A stretch of DNA of 42,149 nucleotides. It comes from a bacterium. GTDB taxonomy: Bacteria; Bacillota_I; Bacilli_A; RF39; UBA660. This document shows positions 25,305 through 32,740 of the stretch, piece after piece. The stretch lies in contig JAUNFK010000009.1 in NCBI GenBank assembly GCA_030525085.1, positions 1 to 42,149 of the forward strand, given 5' to 3'. The notes under the pieces are model-generated. The model saw only the letters and a program-made list of their open reading frames with translations. It ran no database searches and was not told the origin of the DNA. How positions within the stretch are numbered: the first letter of the stretch is position 1; the number at the start of each line of letters is the position of its first letter. Made by a program: the position numbers and the translations under genes.

Positions 25305-26045
25305 ATGTATTTATCTATTTTGTTACCTAGTGTGTTTGCACTTTTTGCACTTTTGAAGAAAAAGGTTACAAAGCCTGGAATTGTTGCTGCTTGGTTAATG
25401 GGAGTAATAATTACTTACTTTGGTGGGCTTTATGCTTTTGGAGCTCTTGCTCTTACGTTTGTGCTAACGATATTAAGTGATAAATTAAAGAAGAAGACTA
25501 ATGATGAATGCAGAACTATATATCAGATGTTTAGCAACGTGTTGTTACCAACAATTTGTATAGTGTTATATCACTTTACTTTAAATGATAAGTTTTATGT
25601 AATGTATTATGCTGTTCTTTCTTCTAGTTTGGCGGATACTTTAGCTAGTAGTATTGGAACACTTTCTAAAAATAGGCCAGTTAGTATTTTTACTTTGAAG
25701 AGAGTACCAGCAGGTACGAGTGGGGCAGTTTCTTTTTTGGGACTTAATGCGTCTTTAGCTGGTGGTATTATTTTAGGACTTATTTATTATGCTGAGAAGT
25801 TAAACTCAATGAATTATTTGTTAATTATTCTTATGGGCTTGTTTGGTTCTATTGCGGATAGTTTATTAGGTGATTCATTGCAAGGGAAGTTTGTTTGTTC
25901 TAAGTGTAAAAAAGAAGTTGAAGAATATGAGCATTGTGGTGAACCAACTAAATTAGTTAAAGGGTTATATTGGATGAATAATGATGCGGTAAACCTTCTT
26001 AATAATGTATTTGTGTTTATCTTATGTTATATATTCTTATTATAA
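25305..26045 (+). CDS. DUF92/VTE6-like membrane protein (prenyl-phosphate kinase type)
   Basis: Membrane protein of 246 residues with about six or seven helices. VTKPGIVAAWLMG, then SSLADTLASSIGTLSK, TLKRVPAGTSGAVSFLG and GSIADSLLGDSLQ are the conserved blocks of DUF92. The plant and cyanobacterial member VTE6 phosphorylates phytyl phosphate to the diphosphate. Two CxxC-like cysteine pairs (CSKCKKEVEEYEHCG) form a late cytosolic loop, also seen in other members. It starts on the base after the previous stop and ends the seven-gene parA operon. Confidence 0.83.
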   Translation: MYLSILLPSVFALFALLKKKVTKPGIVAAWLMGVIITYFGGLYAFGALALTFVLTILSDKLKKKTNDECRTIYQMFSNVLLPTICIVLYHFTLNDKFYVMYYAVLSSSLADTLASSIGTLSKNRPVSIFTLKRVPAGTSGAVSFLGLNASLAGGIILGLIYYAEKLNSMNYLLIILMGLFGSIADSLLGDSLQGKFVCSKCKKEVEEYEHCGEPTKLVKGLYWMNNDAVNLLNNVFVFILCYIFLL

Positions 26046-26067
26046 AAAACGCTTGTTAGGCGTTTTT
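26045..26067. terminator. Bidirectional terminator between convergent genes
   Basis: Stem AAAAACGC (26045-26052) / GCGTTTTT (26060-26067) with a seven-base loop; it serves the parA operon and overlaps the sortase stop codon (26056-26058) on the other strand. Confidence 0.9.
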
Positions 26068-26895
26068 ATTTTGTATTTTAATTAGTCTTGCATGCATGAC
26101 AACTTTTTCATCATCATTGTAACATGTAGATAATGTGATTATTTTATCTGTTTTAAAGATGTTTGTATTAAATTTGTGATAACTTCTATCTTTTAATTTA
26201 TTTGCAAAATCTAGAAATTCATCGTTTGAATTAAATGATATTTGTAAGTAGTCAGATGTTGTTGGTATATGATAGACACTGAAGACTTCCCATAATGTGT
26301 TTGATTTTTCGGTTGCTATTTTTATAACGTAATTGTTAGTGTTATCAAACCATGAAGATTTAGTGATGCTTTTAAGTGAGCCAAACATAGCTGAGTTTGA
26401 TCTGCCGTGGCCATATATGATGGTATTTTTATCTTCAAAGTTGGTGTTATTTCGGTAGTCTAGGAAAATCCATCCAGCTCCATTTGATGTTTTATCAAAA
26501 GTATGATTTAAGTAGAAGTCATTATTATTTGTTTGGACGTAAGGATAGTTTATTGTTGTACCATTTACTTCAATCCATCCCTTGACGTCTTTATTAATTT
26601 TTTTAAGTTCATTAAAATCGGCGTCAATCATATTCATTTTTATAAAGTTCCAGTATGGAGCATTTTTGTCGATGGTAATTTCATTATTTACAATTTTGGT
26701 GTTTTCGTTATCTTCAATTTCTTTAATTTTCGTTATTTCAGTTATTTTACTTGTTTGAGAATCTGTATTTTTATTGTCGATGGCCCATTTTATTAGTTGT
26801 ATGGATGATGAGATAAATTTAATGATACATATGACAATTGTTATTAAAAGAAATAGATTAATCCATTTTACTCTTATTTTTTTTCTCTTTTTCAT
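26056..26895 (-). CDS. srtB: Class B sortase
   Basis: Membrane-anchored cysteine transpeptidase that cuts surface proteins at a sorting motif and joins them to the cell wall or to each other. The protein is 279 residues from the ATG at 26895; a GTG at 26904 is the alternative, and neither has a strong binding site. There is one N-terminal membrane helix (about 12-32) and a linker, then the sortase barrel with catalytic His163 in YGHGR, Cys258 in TLSTC and Arg270 in HARL. The WNFIKMN and GWIEVNG segments are typical of class B. No sorting-signal substrate is obvious in the window. Confidence 0.92.
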   Translation of the reverse strand: MKKRKKIRVKWINLFLLITIVICIIKFISSSIQLIKWAIDNKNTDSQTSKITEITKIKEIEDNENTKIVNNEITIDKNAPYWNFIKMNMIDADFNELKKINKDVKGWIEVNGTTINYPYVQTNNNDFYLNHTFDKTSNGAGWIFLDYRNNTNFEDKNTIIYGHGRSNSAMFGSLKSITKSSWFDNTNNYVIKIATEKSNTLWEVFSVYHIPTTSDYLQISFNSNDEFLDFANKLKDRSYHKFNTNIFKTDKIITLSTCYNDDEKVVMHARLIKIQNKNA

Positions 26896-26958
26896 ACTAT
26901 TCACTATTTAATTATAACATTTTTGTGATTGTTTGCATATCTATATTTAGGGGGTATT

Positions 26959-27351
26959 ATGGAAACTAAATTAAACAATACTGTAAGCGTGTTAGGAGAG
27001 TATGATGGTGTGCCAACATCAATTAATTCAAATGTTTTAGTTGTTAATTTGATAGATGGATTAACAGTAACTAAAAGTGCTGATAAAATGGTATGGGCTG
27101 ATGGAGTGTTAACTTTTACAATTGAGGTTGATAATCAAACTGAGGTTACTTATACTGCACCTACTATTACGGATGTTTTAGATATTACTTTGGTTGATTT
27201 TGTTGCTGAAAGTGTTATGATTGATGGTGTTAAAGCAGAAACTTCTGCATATACTTATGATGCTGTCACTGGAACTCTAAAAGTAACTTTAAGTGATATT
27301 GCTGCAAAGGGGAAAAGTACTATTACGTTTCAAGTTACGAAAAAAGCGTAA
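26959..27351 (+). CDS. DUF11-like beta-sandwich protein, probably frameshifted (130 aa)
   Basis: The protein is 130 residues. It begins with the final strands of one DUF11-type repeat (LNNTVSV...SINSNVLVVNL) and continues with one full repeat (LTVTKSADK...STITFQVTKKA). Such domains normally occur in long secreted, wall-anchored proteins, but here there is no signal peptide, no anchor and one domain only. TAGGGGG (26948-26954) gives a fair ribosome binding site for ATG 26959. The final strand pair of the domain seems to continue in the next reading frame beyond the stop, so the gene may be an inactivated or slippage-prone fragment. Confidence 0.65.
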   Translation: METKLNNTVSVLGEYDGVPTSINSNVLVVNLIDGLTVTKSADKMVWADGVLTFTIEVDNQTEVTYTAPTITDVLDITLVDFVAESVMIDGVKAETSAYTYDAVTGTLKVTLSDIAAKGKSTITFQVTKKA

Positions 27352-27493
27352 CGATTATTTTAGATTAAAAAATGTTTGTTCGTTAAGTAGTGATGGTAAT
27401 GTGTTTTATAGTAATGTAGTTTATGTTCATAGCAAATATAGAAGAAGTAGTTATAGATTCGGAGATTGTGCATCTGCATTTTGGAGATATTAA
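27352..27493 (+). pseudogene. Out-of-frame continuation of the DUF11-like gene
   Basis: After the stop at 27349-27351 the +1 frame stays open to 27493 and reads KNVCSLSSDGNVFYSNVVYVHS. This resembles the closing strands of a DUF11 repeat, compare LNNTVSVLGEYDG...INSNVLVV at the start of the same gene. The run of six A at 27339-27344 is a natural slippage point: with five A the frame would run through to about 177 residues. This could be true decay, a sequencing or assembly error, or switching. The tail beyond 'VYVHS' looks unnatural. Confidence 0.4.
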
Positions 27494-27516
27494 AAAAGCG
27501 CCTTTGTGGGCGTTTT
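27494..27516. terminator. Bidirectional terminator between convergent genes
   Basis: A-rich arm, CGCC (27499-27502) / GGCG (27509-27512) with a bulged G and loop TTTGTG, then TTTT. It lies just before the stop of the minus-strand gene at 27519. Confidence 0.7.
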
Positions 27517-27518
27517 AA

Positions 27519-29390
27519 TTATGAATTTTCTTCAATAGTCCAAGTGATTGCAGCTTTATAGTTTGTGTTTGCTTCAATGTATGACAAAATTTGTAAGAGA
27601 ATGCCTTCTTCCTTAGCAAAAGTGATTGTTGTGATTTCTGGTGATGTTGTTTTTGCTTTGCCTTCATAGACTAGGACTTTATTTTCTGATAGTGGAGTGA
27701 TAACTGAATCTTTTTTATATATGATTGCTTGTTCTAAACTGTTATTATTATCATCTGTGGGATCCTGATTTATGGTAGCATATAAATTCCAATCCGTACT
27801 TATAGCACGTGTATCACTTACTTTTATTATTAAATCTTCAGTTTTAGGACATATTAGAGGATTTTTGCTTATTGGTGACATTTTAAATTCGATTAATGTT
27901 GGAGCACTAATGATGGTTATTTCACCGACGTAAACTATTGTTATAATTTTTGTCTGGTAGATAGGTTCATTTTGTTCTTTAACTGTTATTTCAATATTTG
28001 TTCCTTCTGGCTGAAGCGTTTCTAGATTTAGTGTATATGCTCCAGTTGAATCTGAAACGACGATGTGTGATTCATTATTATATTTAATTAGTAAACTTGA
28101 ATTTGGGGCAGCAATACCTGTAATGGTGGTTGATTCATCAGTTACCGGATTTATTAATAGTGGAGTGAGACCAATGCTGATTATTTTTTTATTATGAATG
28201 TTAAAGTTGGTTAGTGCTGGTAAGGTTGTTAGATCTTCTTCGGTAAAGCTTGACGATTCAATAGTAGTTTTAGCATTGGTAAAGGTTCCTTTAATTTCAG
28301 ATATATCGGATGATTTATACCACGAAAATGTTGGTAGGGTTGTTTCACTTATATTTTGCGTTATATCTATAGCAGTGGTAAATAAGTTGATTCTTGAAAA
28401 TTTGAAGTCAAACTTTGTTGTGGTGTTTGTATAAATTGTGTTTGCAGTGCTGTTATAAAGAATTACTTTTTTAGGGTTGTTTAAGATAAATGCTGAACTT
28501 GATGTGGAAAAGTAAATATTGTAGTTGGAAGTGTTGATACTTGGGTAGTTGTTAACAATTATAAGTGTCGAGTTTTCATTTGCAGTTATTGGGCCATAAC
28601 TGTACCATGCTGGGTAGGAACCTCTATAGGCAGTTTGCTTTAAAGTGAATGATGCGTTTTCAGCAATTGTAGTTGTTCCTGTACCGAATGTGTCGTATGC
28701 AAGTCCGTTATATGTGGTAACTTCGAATTCTGCATTTTTTAATATTTGAAATGTTAAAGCAGTTGTTCCATAGAATAGTTCTCTGTTTGGACTAGTAAAT
28801 TTAACTTTAGCATTTTCTAGAATTGTGAGTGATGGAAGTGAATTTCTAAACCAAAAAGCTGAGTTTCCTTTTGAGTTATGAGTAATTGTTGTTGTTCCGC
28901 CTAATTCAATTTGATTACATTCAGCAACTTCACCACCAGCAGTTAGTGATGTGTCTTTTATGGTGATTGTGCTGTTAATAAATCTTGTAAGACCTGTCGG
29001 ATGGAAGCATATTTGAGGGCCTTCATATGTGATGTTATTATATTCGACTATTATGTTTTTATATGCAGAACTTTCTGGTACGTAGATTATTCCGTAGTAG
29101 TTATTACCGATGATGTTCGTGTTTTGAACTGTAACTTTGTTTATGGCAGCATTTGCAGCGGATATAGTGTCACTTACATTAAGGGTGTTTCTGTCTGTGA
29201 AGGTGTAGGTTATGTTTTCGTATGTTCCATCAATTGTAAGGTTTGTTTTTGATGCTGGTATCGTTATTCCGCCAGTGAGTGTTATATCAGCGCCAAGATA
29301 TATATAATTATATTCGTTTGCACTTTCAATTGCTGATTTAAGTTCAGCATATGTGGTTACAACAACAGTGTTTTTATCTATTATAGTCAT
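27519..29390 (-). CDS. Beta-helix surface-type protein with WxL-like C-terminus, no signal peptide (623 aa)
   Basis: The N-terminal 370 or so residues are a Thr/Asn/Ile-rich repeat region that looks like a right-handed parallel beta-helix (opening YAELKSAIESANE, then ITIPASKTNLTIDGTY), as in pectate-lyase-like adhesins. A Big/Ig-like domain follows (about 405-480, GIAAPNSSLLIKYN...TGAYTLNL). The last 130 residues have DWNLYAT (near 535) and AAITWTIEEN at the end, the two W-centred motifs of WxL wall-binding domains. WxL proteins are normally secreted, yet this start (AGAGGT seven bases ahead) has no signal peptide, and the frame upstream adds none. Role in binding the wall or host is inferred. 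Confidence 0.75.
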   Translation of the reverse strand: MTIIDKNTVVVTTYAELKSAIESANEYNYIYLGADITLTGGITIPASKTNLTIDGTYENITYTFTDRNTLNVSDTISAANAAINKVTVQNTNIIGNNYYGIIYVPESSAYKNIIVEYNNITYEGPQICFHPTGLTRFINSTITIKDTSLTAGGEVAECNQIELGGTTTITHNSKGNSAFWFRNSLPSLTILENAKVKFTSPNRELFYGTTALTFQILKNAEFEVTTYNGLAYDTFGTGTTTIAENASFTLKQTAYRGSYPAWYSYGPITANENSTLIIVNNYPSINTSNYNIYFSTSSSAFILNNPKKVILYNSTANTIYTNTTTKFDFKFSRINLFTTAIDITQNISETTLPTFSWYKSSDISEIKGTFTNAKTTIESSSFTEEDLTTLPALTNFNIHNKKIISIGLTPLLINPVTDESTTITGIAAPNSSLLIKYNNESHIVVSDSTGAYTLNLETLQPEGTNIEITVKEQNEPIYQTKIITIVYVGEITIISAPTLIEFKMSPISKNPLICPKTEDLIIKVSDTRAISTDWNLYATINQDPTDDNNNSLEQAIIYKKDSVITPLSENKVLVYEGKAKTTSPEITTITFAKEEGILLQILSYIEANTNYKAAITWTIEENS

Positions 29391-29434
29391 ATTAATACCT
29401 CTATATAATGTTATGTAATTAGTGTGATAGAAGA

Positions 29435-29469
29435 ACCTAATTGTTTTATATGAATAAAATAGATTAGGT
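29435..29469 (+). promoter_or_regulatory. Hairpin that could hide the amidase ribosome binding site
   Basis: Inverted repeat ACCTAAT (29435-29441) / ATTAGGT (29463-29469), with an inner stem TTTTAT (29444-29449) / ATAAAA (29454-29459) and loop ATGA. The 3' arm contains the AGG of AGGTGA (29466-29471), the binding site of the amidase ATG at 29478. It could be a translational switch or a protein-binding dyad. It lies between two divergent genes. Confidence 0.45.
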
Positions 29470-29477
29470 GATTTAAT

Positions 29478-30677
29478 ATGGCTTTAAAAGGGGTAGTTTT
29501 AGATAGTGGACATGGTGGAAATGATCAAGGTTCTTCTGGCAATGGAATAATTGAGAAGGAATTTACTTTAAAGATAAGTCAGTATATGTATGATAGGTTT
29601 AAAGCACTTGGGGTTCCGGTTAAGATGACTAGAACTAGTGATGTTGATCTAGAACCTAATGATAGACCAGGAGTAGTCTTAGACAAGTTTGGTAATGGTA
29701 AAGATGTTGTGGTAATATCTAATCACATAAATGCAGGTGGTGGCGAAGGCGCAGAGGTAATATATGCCCTTCGTAATAGTGATAAACTTGCTTCAAGTAT
29801 TTTAAATGAACTAGAAAAGAGTGGACAGGTAGTTAGAAAGTATTATCAAAGAAGGCTTCCTAGTGATTCTTCTAAGGATTATTATTATATAATTCGTAAT
29901 ACACCTAATAATGAGACTTTGATAGTAGAGTATGGTTTTCTAGATAATGCAGCTGATGCTGAGAGGCTTAAGAATAATTATAAGAAGTATGCTGAGGCGG
30001 TAGTAAGAGCAGTTACATTATATGGTGGCTACAAGTATGTTCCAGTAAGTGGTTCTAATTATTATGTTGTAAAAAAAGGTGATTCATTGTGGAGTATTGC
30101 TAGAGCTAATGGTCTTACTGTTGATGAGTTGAAATCATTAAATAATTTAAGTAGTAATGTGTTACATGTTGGTGATACTTTATTGATAAGTGGTGCTGAT
30201 AGCACGGGTGATGATGGTAATGATACTTATTATGTTGTAAAGGGTGGTGATACTTTATGGAGTATTGCTAGAAAGTATAATTTGTCTGTTAATGAATTAA
30301 AATCGTTAAATAATTTAAGTGGTAATGTTCTTAGTATTGGACAGAGACTTATTGTTGGTAAAGAGTCTTCTAATGATTATATAGTTAGTGCTGGAGACAC
30401 GTTATGGGCTATTGCAAGAAAGTTTAATGTTAGTGTAGATGAGATTAAGTCTTTGAACAATCTTAGTTCAAATAATTTAAGTATTGGGATGACTTTAAAG
30501 ATACCACCTTATAGTAATAAGAAGAATGAAGAAACTAATGTATATGTTGTTAAGAGTGGTGATTCTCTTTGGAGTATAGCTAGAATGTTTAATAGTACAG
30601 TTGATGAGATTAAGAGTTTAAATGGATTAAAATCGAATGTTTTAAGTATTGGACAAAGATTAGTAGTTCCAAGTTAA
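29478..30677 (+). CDS. N-acetylmuramoyl-L-alanine amidase with four LysM repeats, no signal peptide
   Basis: Zinc amidase cutting the bond between the glycan and the stem peptide of peptidoglycan. The protein is 399 residues. The Amidase_3 domain spans about 1-185 with LDSGHGG (His12), Glu26, SNHINAG and VEYGFLDN as zinc and catalytic positions. Four LysM repeats follow at about 195-240, 250-293, 298-341 and 352-397, each with GD(S/T)LW(S/A)IAR and SLNNLS-type motifs that bind glycan strands. There is no signal peptide at all: the catalytic domain begins at residue 4. That layout is typical of phage endolysins, though non-classical export is possible. Confidence 0.92.
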   Translation: MALKGVVLDSGHGGNDQGSSGNGIIEKEFTLKISQYMYDRFKALGVPVKMTRTSDVDLEPNDRPGVVLDKFGNGKDVVVISNHINAGGGEGAEVIYALRNSDKLASSILNELEKSGQVVRKYYQRRLPSDSSKDYYYIIRNTPNNETLIVEYGFLDNAADAERLKNNYKKYAEAVVRAVTLYGGYKYVPVSGSNYYVVKKGDSLWSIARANGLTVDELKSLNNLSSNVLHVGDTLLISGADSTGDDGNDTYYVVKGGDTLWSIARKYNLSVNELKSLNNLSGNVLSIGQRLIVGKESSNDYIVSAGDTLWAIARKFNVSVDEIKSLNNLSSNNLSIGMTLKIPPYSNKKNEETNVYVVKSGDSLWSIARMFNSTVDEIKSLNGLKSNVLSIGQRLVVPS

Positions 30678-30707
30678 TCCGTGCTTATAGTACTAGCTAT
30701 TTATTTA

Positions 30708-30737
30708 AAAAAAGTCGCTTTTATTTAAGCGACTTTT
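30708..30737. terminator. Bidirectional terminator between amidase and LCP genes
   Basis: Stem AAAAGTCGCTT (30710-30720) / AAGCGACTTTT (30727-30737), loop TTATTT. It overlaps the LCP stop codon (30736-30738). Confidence 0.9.
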
Positions 30738-32652
30738 AGTTTAGCATATCTTCAATTGGATCATCTATTTGACCATTATTTGCTGGTTCTTCAGGAGTTG
30801 TTGGTTCGTTAATATGTACGTTTTTACATACATTAACTGATAGACTAGATATACTTGAGACAATTACTCCAGAGTGAACGTTTTGTTCTAGGATATTTCC
30901 TTCGATGCAAGAATTACTTTCGGTGTAGTTTTTATTTAGTGTTATGTTTCTTGTACTTATCCATGATTCTAGATAATTAATATTTTGACCTACAAAGTTA
31001 GGTAGTGTTTCATTTTTTCTTACTCCTGTATACATACGTCCTATTGTTGGTACTTCGTATGGTTCATTAACTGAGAAGCTAAATGTTTTTATAATTTCTG
31101 GTTTTTCTAATTCTAGATTTACTTTCATGGCTTTAACTATTTCAGCTAAGCTTTCTTCGTAGTACTGATAAGTATACATGTCGTATCCTTGGTATACTGT
31201 TTGATCATAACCTGATAGGAATGTTTTTTGGATGTTGATGAATTCTCCTTCACCAAAGTTGCTTTTTAGTAGGATATTTTTACCAACGTTGTAGAAGTTT
31301 AACATTTGATTGGTTTCCATATTTGTATCCATGTTGTTTGATACAGCGTTAAGCACTTTATAGAATGTATTAATGTTTCTAATTGTTTTTGCTTTATTTG
31401 CGATAGCTGTTACGATTGCTTGTTGATGTTCAACTCTTTTGAAGTCTGATAGGGCCCATTGATGTCTGTTTCTTGCGTATGCTAGAGCTTGCTCACCATC
31501 TAGATGCTGCATTCCTGGTTTGATATAAACAATGTGTTCGCCAAACTCACGATTAGAGTTTTGTTCACAGACCATTCCTTTGCAATCTACTGAACCGTTC
31601 TTTTTGAAGTCTGGTTCGTCTATATTAACATCAATTCCACCTAATGCATCTACTAAGTTAACAACACCTTTAAAGTTAATTTTTACAAAATAATCGATTG
31701 TGATATCTGTTAAATTTTCAATTGTGTTAATCATGCACTTTGTTCCGTATGCCGCAGCTGAATTTATTTTATTTTGTTTATTGTTGTTGCAAGCAATTGG
31801 TACATATGTATCTCTTGGAATGCTAAATACTGTTGCAGATAATGTTTTAGGATTAAATGTTATTAACATGATTGAGTCACCATTAAATGCGGCATTGTTT
31901 GCTAGGCCATCGTATTCTGAGTCTACACCTAGAAGAAGCATTGTAAATGGTTCAGTTATGTCTTTGTTTGTTGAAGCAACGGTATCATTATTATCTAATT
32001 TTTTACTGTAGGTATCAATGATTACAGCACTATCTAATTCTGGATAATTTGCTGAGTATAGAAGTTTAAAGTTTGCAGTGATAAAGATTGCATCTACTTC
32101 TTTATTGATTAGAGCTTTTATTAGTTCTTCATTTGACTCATAATTTTCAATTTTCCATTTTTTATTATTTTTTACTAGATATTCTTGAGGTAGGATATAA
32201 CCTTCTGGACTATTTTCGTTTTTTAGCATACCAACTGTTTTTATTGTTTCATCTTTATTTAAAGTTATTAAGTTTGTTGTGTATATAACTTCTTCTTTAC
32301 TGATGTTATCTACTACTGTGTATGTTTTTTGAATGTAGTAGTAACCGAAGCCATTAACGATTGTAAAGATTGTTGTAATTATACTTGTTATAACTAGTAT
32401 TGTATGTTTTTTAGTTATTAGTAGAGCACTCCCGATAAAGAAGAATAGTAGTGCGTATGTTGTCATAGCAATTATGAATAATACTCTGATAAGGGTTTCA
32501 ATACCACTTAATAGGGTAAGAGAGTATGTTAGTAAGATTACACTCATTATAAAAAGAACAAGTACAACGATGTACATGAAGTGAAATCCCGGTGTTGTTT
32601 TTTTGAGTTTTTTAAATAAATTTCCAAATTTTCTCTTTTTATTCTTCTTCAT
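30736..32652 (-). CDS. LytR-CpsA-Psr (LCP) family protein with PASTA-like tail
   Basis: Membrane enzyme that transfers undecaprenyl-linked polymers (teichoic acid, capsule) to peptidoglycan. The protein is 638 residues: about three or four membrane helices (20-110), a 100-residue domain (about 130-235) recalling a solute-binding fold, and the LCP catalytic domain (about 245-435). Conserved stretches are LLLGVDSE, IPRDTYV, DALGGIDV and HLDGEQALAYARNRH, whose arginines and aspartates hold the lipid pyrophosphate. The C-terminal part has LPNFVGQN...ILEQNVHSG, the pattern of a PASTA domain. A TATAAT box sits on the minus strand (complement of 32673-32678), and an AGGTGC-like binding site precedes the ATG. 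Confidence 0.92.
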   Translation of the reverse strand: MKKNKKRKFGNLFKKLKKTTPGFHFMYIVVLVLFIMSVILLTYSLTLLSGIETLIRVLFIIAMTTYALLFFFIGSALLITKKHTILVITSIITTIFTIVNGFGYYYIQKTYTVVDNISKEEVIYTTNLITLNKDETIKTVGMLKNENSPEGYILPQEYLVKNNKKWKIENYESNEELIKALINKEVDAIFITANFKLLYSANYPELDSAVIIDTYSKKLDNNDTVASTNKDITEPFTMLLLGVDSEYDGLANNAAFNGDSIMLITFNPKTLSATVFSIPRDTYVPIACNNNKQNKINSAAAYGTKCMINTIENLTDITIDYFVKINFKGVVNLVDALGGIDVNIDEPDFKKNGSVDCKGMVCEQNSNREFGEHIVYIKPGMQHLDGEQALAYARNRHQWALSDFKRVEHQQAIVTAIANKAKTIRNINTFYKVLNAVSNNMDTNMETNQMLNFYNVGKNILLKSNFGEGEFINIQKTFLSGYDQTVYQGYDMYTYQYYEESLAEIVKAMKVNLELEKPEIIKTFSFSVNEPYEVPTIGRMYTGVRKNETLPNFVGQNINYLESWISTRNITLNKNYTESNSCIEGNILEQNVHSGVIVSSISSLSVNVCKNVHINEPTTPEEPANNGQIDDPIEDMLN

Positions 32653-32710
32653 TTTTATGCACCTATATTTTGATTATACACTATTTTATTTTAATTATAA
32701 ATATTTAAAT

Positions 32711-32740
32711 AAAAAAATAAGCCGGTTTTACGACTTATTT
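32711..32740 (-). terminator. Terminator of the YfhO-LtaS fusion gene
   Basis: On the minus strand, AAATAAGTCG pairs with CGGCTTATTT (one G-T pair) around a six-base loop, then seven T (complement of 32711-32717). The stop codon lies in the first arm. Confidence 0.85.

Noticed and set aside
29001-29252. Plus-strand open frame opposite the beta-helix gene
   Set aside because: Mirror of a repetitive coding strand; no start signal and no recognisable domain.
30062-30674. Tandem DNA repeat or CRISPR-like array
   Set aside because: The repeating pattern is explained by four LysM domains in the amidase gene, with diverged copies and no spacers.
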